This document shows positions 60,928 through 64,000 of a DNA stretch of 64,000 nucleotides, in pieces. Below the pieces are notes generated by a model. That model made no database searches and was not told where the DNA came from. It saw only the letters and a program-made list of their open reading frames with translations. The translations under genes and the position numbers were made by a program. Source of the DNA: Proteinivorax tanatarense. GTDB lineage: Bacteria > Bacillota > Proteinivoracia > Proteinivoracales > Proteinivoracaceae. The DNA lies in the NCBI RefSeq assembly GCF_040267685.1, contig NZ_CP158367.1, positions 682,001-746,000 of the forward strand, read 5' to 3'. The stretch's first letter is position 1. Every line of letters starts with the position of its first letter.

Positions 60928-62095
60928 TAAAGTATATACTGCTTTAATTAACGGTAAAGTAAATACAGCAGAAACAAAACAACCGGTTGAAGGTGGAGTG
61001 CTGATAGAAGGGGATAAAATCATTGCGATAGGAAAATTTGATATTCCTAAAGGTTGTAATGTTGTTGATTTGAATGGGGACAGTGTTTTCCCAGGATTTA
61101 TTGATCCACACACCCATATCGGTTTGAATGAACAGGCAAAAGGTCCTGTAGGTGTAGATGTAAATGAGGCAACTAACCCTGTTACTGCAGAAGTATTTGC
61201 TTTAGATGGTATTTATCCATCAGATAGTGCTTTTAAGGAAGCTTTGGCTGCAGGTATAACAAGTTCTATGGTGGTTCCTGGAAGTGCAAATATTTTTGGT
61301 GGAGTGGGAACTGCCATAAAACATTACAGTAAAGATAATCTAGTTTCATCACTTGTAATAAAAAAATATGCTGGTATGAAAGCAGCATTAGGTGAAAACC
61401 CCAAGCGAAATTATGGCTCTAAAAAAACATCTCCTTCTACCCGTATGGGAAGTGCAGCTATTATGAGGCAATGGCTGATAAAAGCAAAAGAATATAGCGA
61501 TAAAAAGAAGCAGGCTGAAAACGATCCAGAAAAAATGCCAACTACAGATTTGAAGTTAGAAAATTTGAGCAAAGTTATTAACAAAGAAATGCCGTTAAAA
61601 ATTCATGCTCATAGAGCTGATGATATAGCTACAGCTTTAAGAGTTGCCAAAGAATTTTCTTTAAAAATAACATTGGAACATGGGTCAGAAGCTCATCTGA
61701 TAGTAGACCATGTAAAAAAATATCCTTTTCCAGTAATAGTTGGACCTTCTCTTGGCGTACCAAGCAAAGTAGAAACAAAAAATAAGAGTCTAAAAGGTGT
61801 AAAAATATTAAGTGACGCTGGTTTAAATGTAGCGTTAACAACTGACCATCCTGTTTTACCTATATATAGACTTTTACATGCAGCGGCACTAGTAGTTAAA
61901 GAAGGGGTAGATGAATTTACTGCTCTTCAGATGATTACTATAAATAGTGCAAAAATATTAGGTTTGGAGTCAAGGATAGGCAGCATAGCGGTAGGTAAAG
62001 ATGCTGACTTAACTGTATACAATGGACACCCCTTTGATTTTCTTTCTAAATGTAGATACACATTTGTCAACGGTAAAAAAGTTTATGAAGCTTAA
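60914..62095 (+). CDS. Amidohydrolase, imidazolonepropionase-like (tandem copy 2)
   Basis: 393 residues; GGAGAGG before an ATG that overlaps the end of copy 1. Clear paralogue: GFIDPHTHIGLNE, LKIHAHRADDIATAL, ITLEHGSEAH and TTDHPVLP keep every metal ligand. Both share the insertion 'GENPKR.Y.S.KK.PSTRMG.AA.MR'. Translational coupling of two intact paralogues suggests a heteromeric enzyme or two linked substrates, perhaps in peptide or amino acid breakdown. A strong terminator follows. Confidence 0.85.
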   Translation: MTVNNKVYTALINGKVNTAETKQPVEGGVLIEGDKIIAIGKFDIPKGCNVVDLNGDSVFPGFIDPHTHIGLNEQAKGPVGVDVNEATNPVTAEVFALDGIYPSDSAFKEALAAGITSSMVVPGSANIFGGVGTAIKHYSKDNLVSSLVIKKYAGMKAALGENPKRNYGSKKTSPSTRMGSAAIMRQWLIKAKEYSDKKKQAENDPEKMPTTDLKLENLSKVINKEMPLKIHAHRADDIATALRVAKEFSLKITLEHGSEAHLIVDHVKKYPFPVIVGPSLGVPSKVETKNKSLKGVKILSDAGLNVALTTDHPVLPIYRLLHAAALVVKEGVDEFTALQMITINSAKILGLESRIGSIAVGKDADLTVYNGHPFDFLSKCRYTFVNGKKVYEA

Positions 62096-62144
62096 AAAAG
62101 GCTACCTCAAAATATCCAAATGATATTTGAGGTAGCCTTTTTTG
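62095..62144 (+). terminator. Terminator after the amidohydrolase pair
   Basis: A stem of about 21 bp (62095-62116 with 62122-62143, one bulge) and a long T-run. Confidence 0.92.
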
Positions 62145-62233
62145 TTGAAGTGCAAAAGTATAGTAATGAGGTATATCCGTTTGCTATGCAATTAACGAAA
62201 TTTTATAGGCAAGCTCTACTAGAAAGTTAAAAC

Positions 62234-62470
62234 TTAATTAAATGTAAGATCATTAACTCTCATGTTCAGCAATAATTTATTTAGGTCTGTTTTTAGTACT
62301 ACTGATAATAATTCTAAAGTTTCTTGTGTGGGCGTAACTTTGCCATGTTTTATTTTTCTAATAGCATCTTCACTTATACCTGATAATTCACTGACATTTT
62401 TTTGAGTTAAGTTAAGATCATATCGTATGATGCGCACTCTATTTCCGAATTTTACAACATTGTAATACAA
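62234..62470 (-). CDS. XRE-family helix-turn-helix regulator
   Basis: 78 residues from TTG, ten bases after GGAGGGGG. A single HTH_3 domain: VRIIRYDLNLTQKNVSELSGISEDAIRKIKHGKVTPTQETLELLSVVL. It is divergent from the ABC exporter gene at 62754 and probably represses it or itself across the 283-base gap. No separate ligand domain. The gap holds no other gene. Confidence 0.8.
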   Translation of the reverse strand: MYYNVVKFGNRVRIIRYDLNLTQKNVSELSGISEDAIRKIKHGKVTPTQETLELLSVVLKTDLNKLLLNMRVNDLTFN

Positions 62471-62753
62471 CCCCCTTACCCCCTCCCTGCCTATTGTTTT
62501 GTGAAAATTTTAAATAGTTATCCCTATTAAATTATATTAAATCATTCACAAATGTCAAGGGGGTGTTGTGTTTTCAGTTGGGGCCTTTTTGCAGTCTTTC
62601 TTGCAAATTTTAACAACAGCATATCTTATCAACGAAATATTGGCAGCTATAACCTCGATTCGAATCATGTTTACTTTTTAATTTTGGTTCTTTATTATAC
62701 AAGATAAGAAATTAATTTCTTTCACTCTTAATCTTAAGCAAGGAGTACTGTAA

Positions 62754-64000
62754 ATGAAAAAATATATTCAAAATCATAAATTGTTATTAACGTCCAGTGT
62801 GATATTAGTTATTTTTATCTCTATTACTGAAGCTTTTCAAGCTATATTGTTTCAAACAATTGTAGATACTGCAACAAGGAACTACAACTTAGGAATATCA
62901 ACATTAGCAATGTATACAATCATATTTCTAATAGCGGTCTTTGTTTTTGAGTCTTTATCAAAAATCAGTAATGCTGCCTTAAATACATCAGTAATGAAGG
63001 ATTATAAGTACTCAATTATAAATAGTTTTTTAAGTGCTGATAACAAATCTAAGCTGACTAGCTCAGAATTAATATCTATTATGAACAACGACGTTAAGGT
63101 AATAGAAGATAGTTATCTAAACAACTTAATTAACATAGCGAAAGATTTATTTTTGTTTGTAATATCATTGTTTCTGTTGTTTAGAATAAATATTTATTTG
63201 ACTCTATCAATACTTGTGTTCGGCTGGGTGCCAATTATAGTACCTCAGTTATTTACTAAAAAAAACCAATTTTTAAAAGGCAAACATCTAGAGAACCTCG
63301 AAAAAAGTGTAAATAAAATTAAAGAAATTGCACAAGGATTTGAAGTAATTAAAGGGTTTAACATAGAGAAAAAAATAGCAAGCATTTTTTCAACAATAAA
63401 CAAGGAGGCCGAACAAGCAAAATTTAAATCTGATGCTTTTAAAGGAGTTTTAGGTGCTATATCTATAGTATCAGGATTTTTAATGTTTTTTGTAAATGTA
63501 TTAATCGCCACTTACTTCGTAATCCAAGGTGATATAACAATTGGCCAAATGATGGCAGCTATACAGTTAATGAATTATATAGTTAACCCTCTTATTTCGC
63601 TGTCTAGGTATTTTACGGAAATTAAATCTGTTAGTAAGGTTATATCAAATATTCAAGATAAAATTTTAAACAACAACTCCATATCAAGCCTTGGTAAAAA
63701 CGAATTTAGTTTTAATAACAATATTGAAATAAAAGGATTGACATACTCATATGATAACCGAGATGAGGTAATATCTAATATAAATTATGAATTTGAAAAG
63801 GGAAAGAAATATGCGATAGTTGGAGAAAGTGGTTGTGGTAAAACTACCTTTTTAAAAATATTAATGAATCAGATAAATGACTATCAAGGAGAAATTAATA
63901 TTGACGATATAGAGATAAAAGAAATAGACCCCAAATCATATTACAAAAAGGTAACTCTGGTACAACAAAATGTGTTTATGTTTAAGGATACTTTAAAAAA
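62754..64000 (+). CDS. ABC exporter (permease-ATPase fusion), cut by the window end
   Basis: 415 residues visible from ATG (AGGAG upstream), open to the right edge. Six-helix membrane domain (about 1-310), then the ATPase begins: Walker A GESGCGKTTF, then VTLVQQNVFMFKDTL (Q-loop); signature and Walker B lie beyond the window. Lower similarity to the pair at 54595-58046. The divergent XRE regulator suggests induced expression, as in peptide or antibiotic exporters. The substrate is unknown. Confidence 0.9.
   Translation, partial: MKKYIQNHKLLLTSSVILVIFISITEAFQAILFQTIVDTATRNYNLGISTLAMYTIIFLIAVFVFESLSKISNAALNTSVMKDYKYSIINSFLSADNKSKLTSSELISIMNNDVKVIEDSYLNNLINIAKDLFLFVISLFLLFRINIYLTLSILVFGWVPIIVPQLFTKKNQFLKGKHLENLEKSVNKIKEIAQGFEVIKGFNIEKKIASIFSTINKEAEQAKFKSDAFKGVLGAISIVSGFLMFFVNVLIATYFVIQGDITIGQMMAAIQLMNYIVNPLISLSRYFTEIKSVSKVISNIQDKILNNNSISSLGKNEFSFNNNIEIKGLTYSYDNRDEVISNINYEFEKGKKYAIVGESGCGKTTFLKILMNQINDYQGEINIDDIEIKEIDPKSYYKKVTLVQQNVFMFKDTLK

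Overview
The window reads as chromosome of a low-GC, Gram-positive, anaerobic member of the Clostridia, probably one that ferments peptides and amino acids. The grounds are AT-rich DNA, strong AGGAGG-type ribosome sites with many TTG and GTG starts, a crotonase/HBD/thiolase/acyl-CoA dehydrogenase/EtfBA set, sigma-54 control of catabolic genes, secreted subtilase, M3 oligopeptidase, isoaspartyl dipeptidase, and no respiratory genes. The species cannot be named from this sequence. No tRNA, rRNA, CRISPR array or prophage was seen.

Layout. 1-5.5 kb: tail of a polysaccharide deacetylase, a membrane protein of the putative ABC permease family, and two large membrane-anchored internalin-like leucine-rich-repeat proteins. 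5.5-13.7 kb: aromatic-acid-exporter-like protein, isoaspartyl dipeptidase, a small operon ending in a D-cysteine desulfhydrase-like enzyme, a GNAT acetyltransferase, a secreted subtilase and a glycerophosphodiesterase. 13.8-18.6 kb: a surface protein with three flavinylation-type motifs, a metal exporter facing a DtxR-family regulator, a TVP38-like membrane protein and a GIY-YIG protein. 18.6-28.7 kb: a long glutamine synthetase, an operon of two flavoproteins plus a cyclophilin, a CofE-like protein, an ABC-class ATPase, and a polyprenol-kinase/DUF92 pair.

29-49 kb is the metabolic core. Crotonase, 3-hydroxyacyl-CoA dehydrogenase, thiolase, acyl-CoA dehydrogenase and EtfBA are followed by a PAS-AAA-Fis sigma-54 activator, a MaoC hydratase with a complete Liv-type ABC transporter, an alpha/beta hydrolase with a soluble MCP-like protein, an insertion sequence, and a KAS III / CoA-transferase / KAS III trio. 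Three near-perfect -24/-12 promoters with related upstream motifs mark a local sigma-54 regulon, probably for uptake and beta-oxidation-like turnover of an unidentified acyl or amino-acid-derived substrate.

49-64 kb: PepF-like oligopeptidase, CoA-disulfide/persulfide reductase with rhodanese domain, a degenerate nucleotidyltransferase fused to a methyltransferase, a small lipoprotein, a heterodimeric ABC exporter, a lone prepilin, a protein of unknown function, two tandem amidohydrolases, and an XRE regulator diverging from an ABC exporter cut by the window end.

The most novel signal is a short hairpin with identical geometry (4+4 stem positions, 10-nt loop, one 3' bulge) placed just before the ribosome sites of three unrelated genes (LRR protein at 1370, KAS III at 45586, prepilin at 58440). 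In the first two, its 3' strand can also pair with the ribosome site, as expected of a translational switch. Also notable are three genes whose best-placed start codon is ATT.
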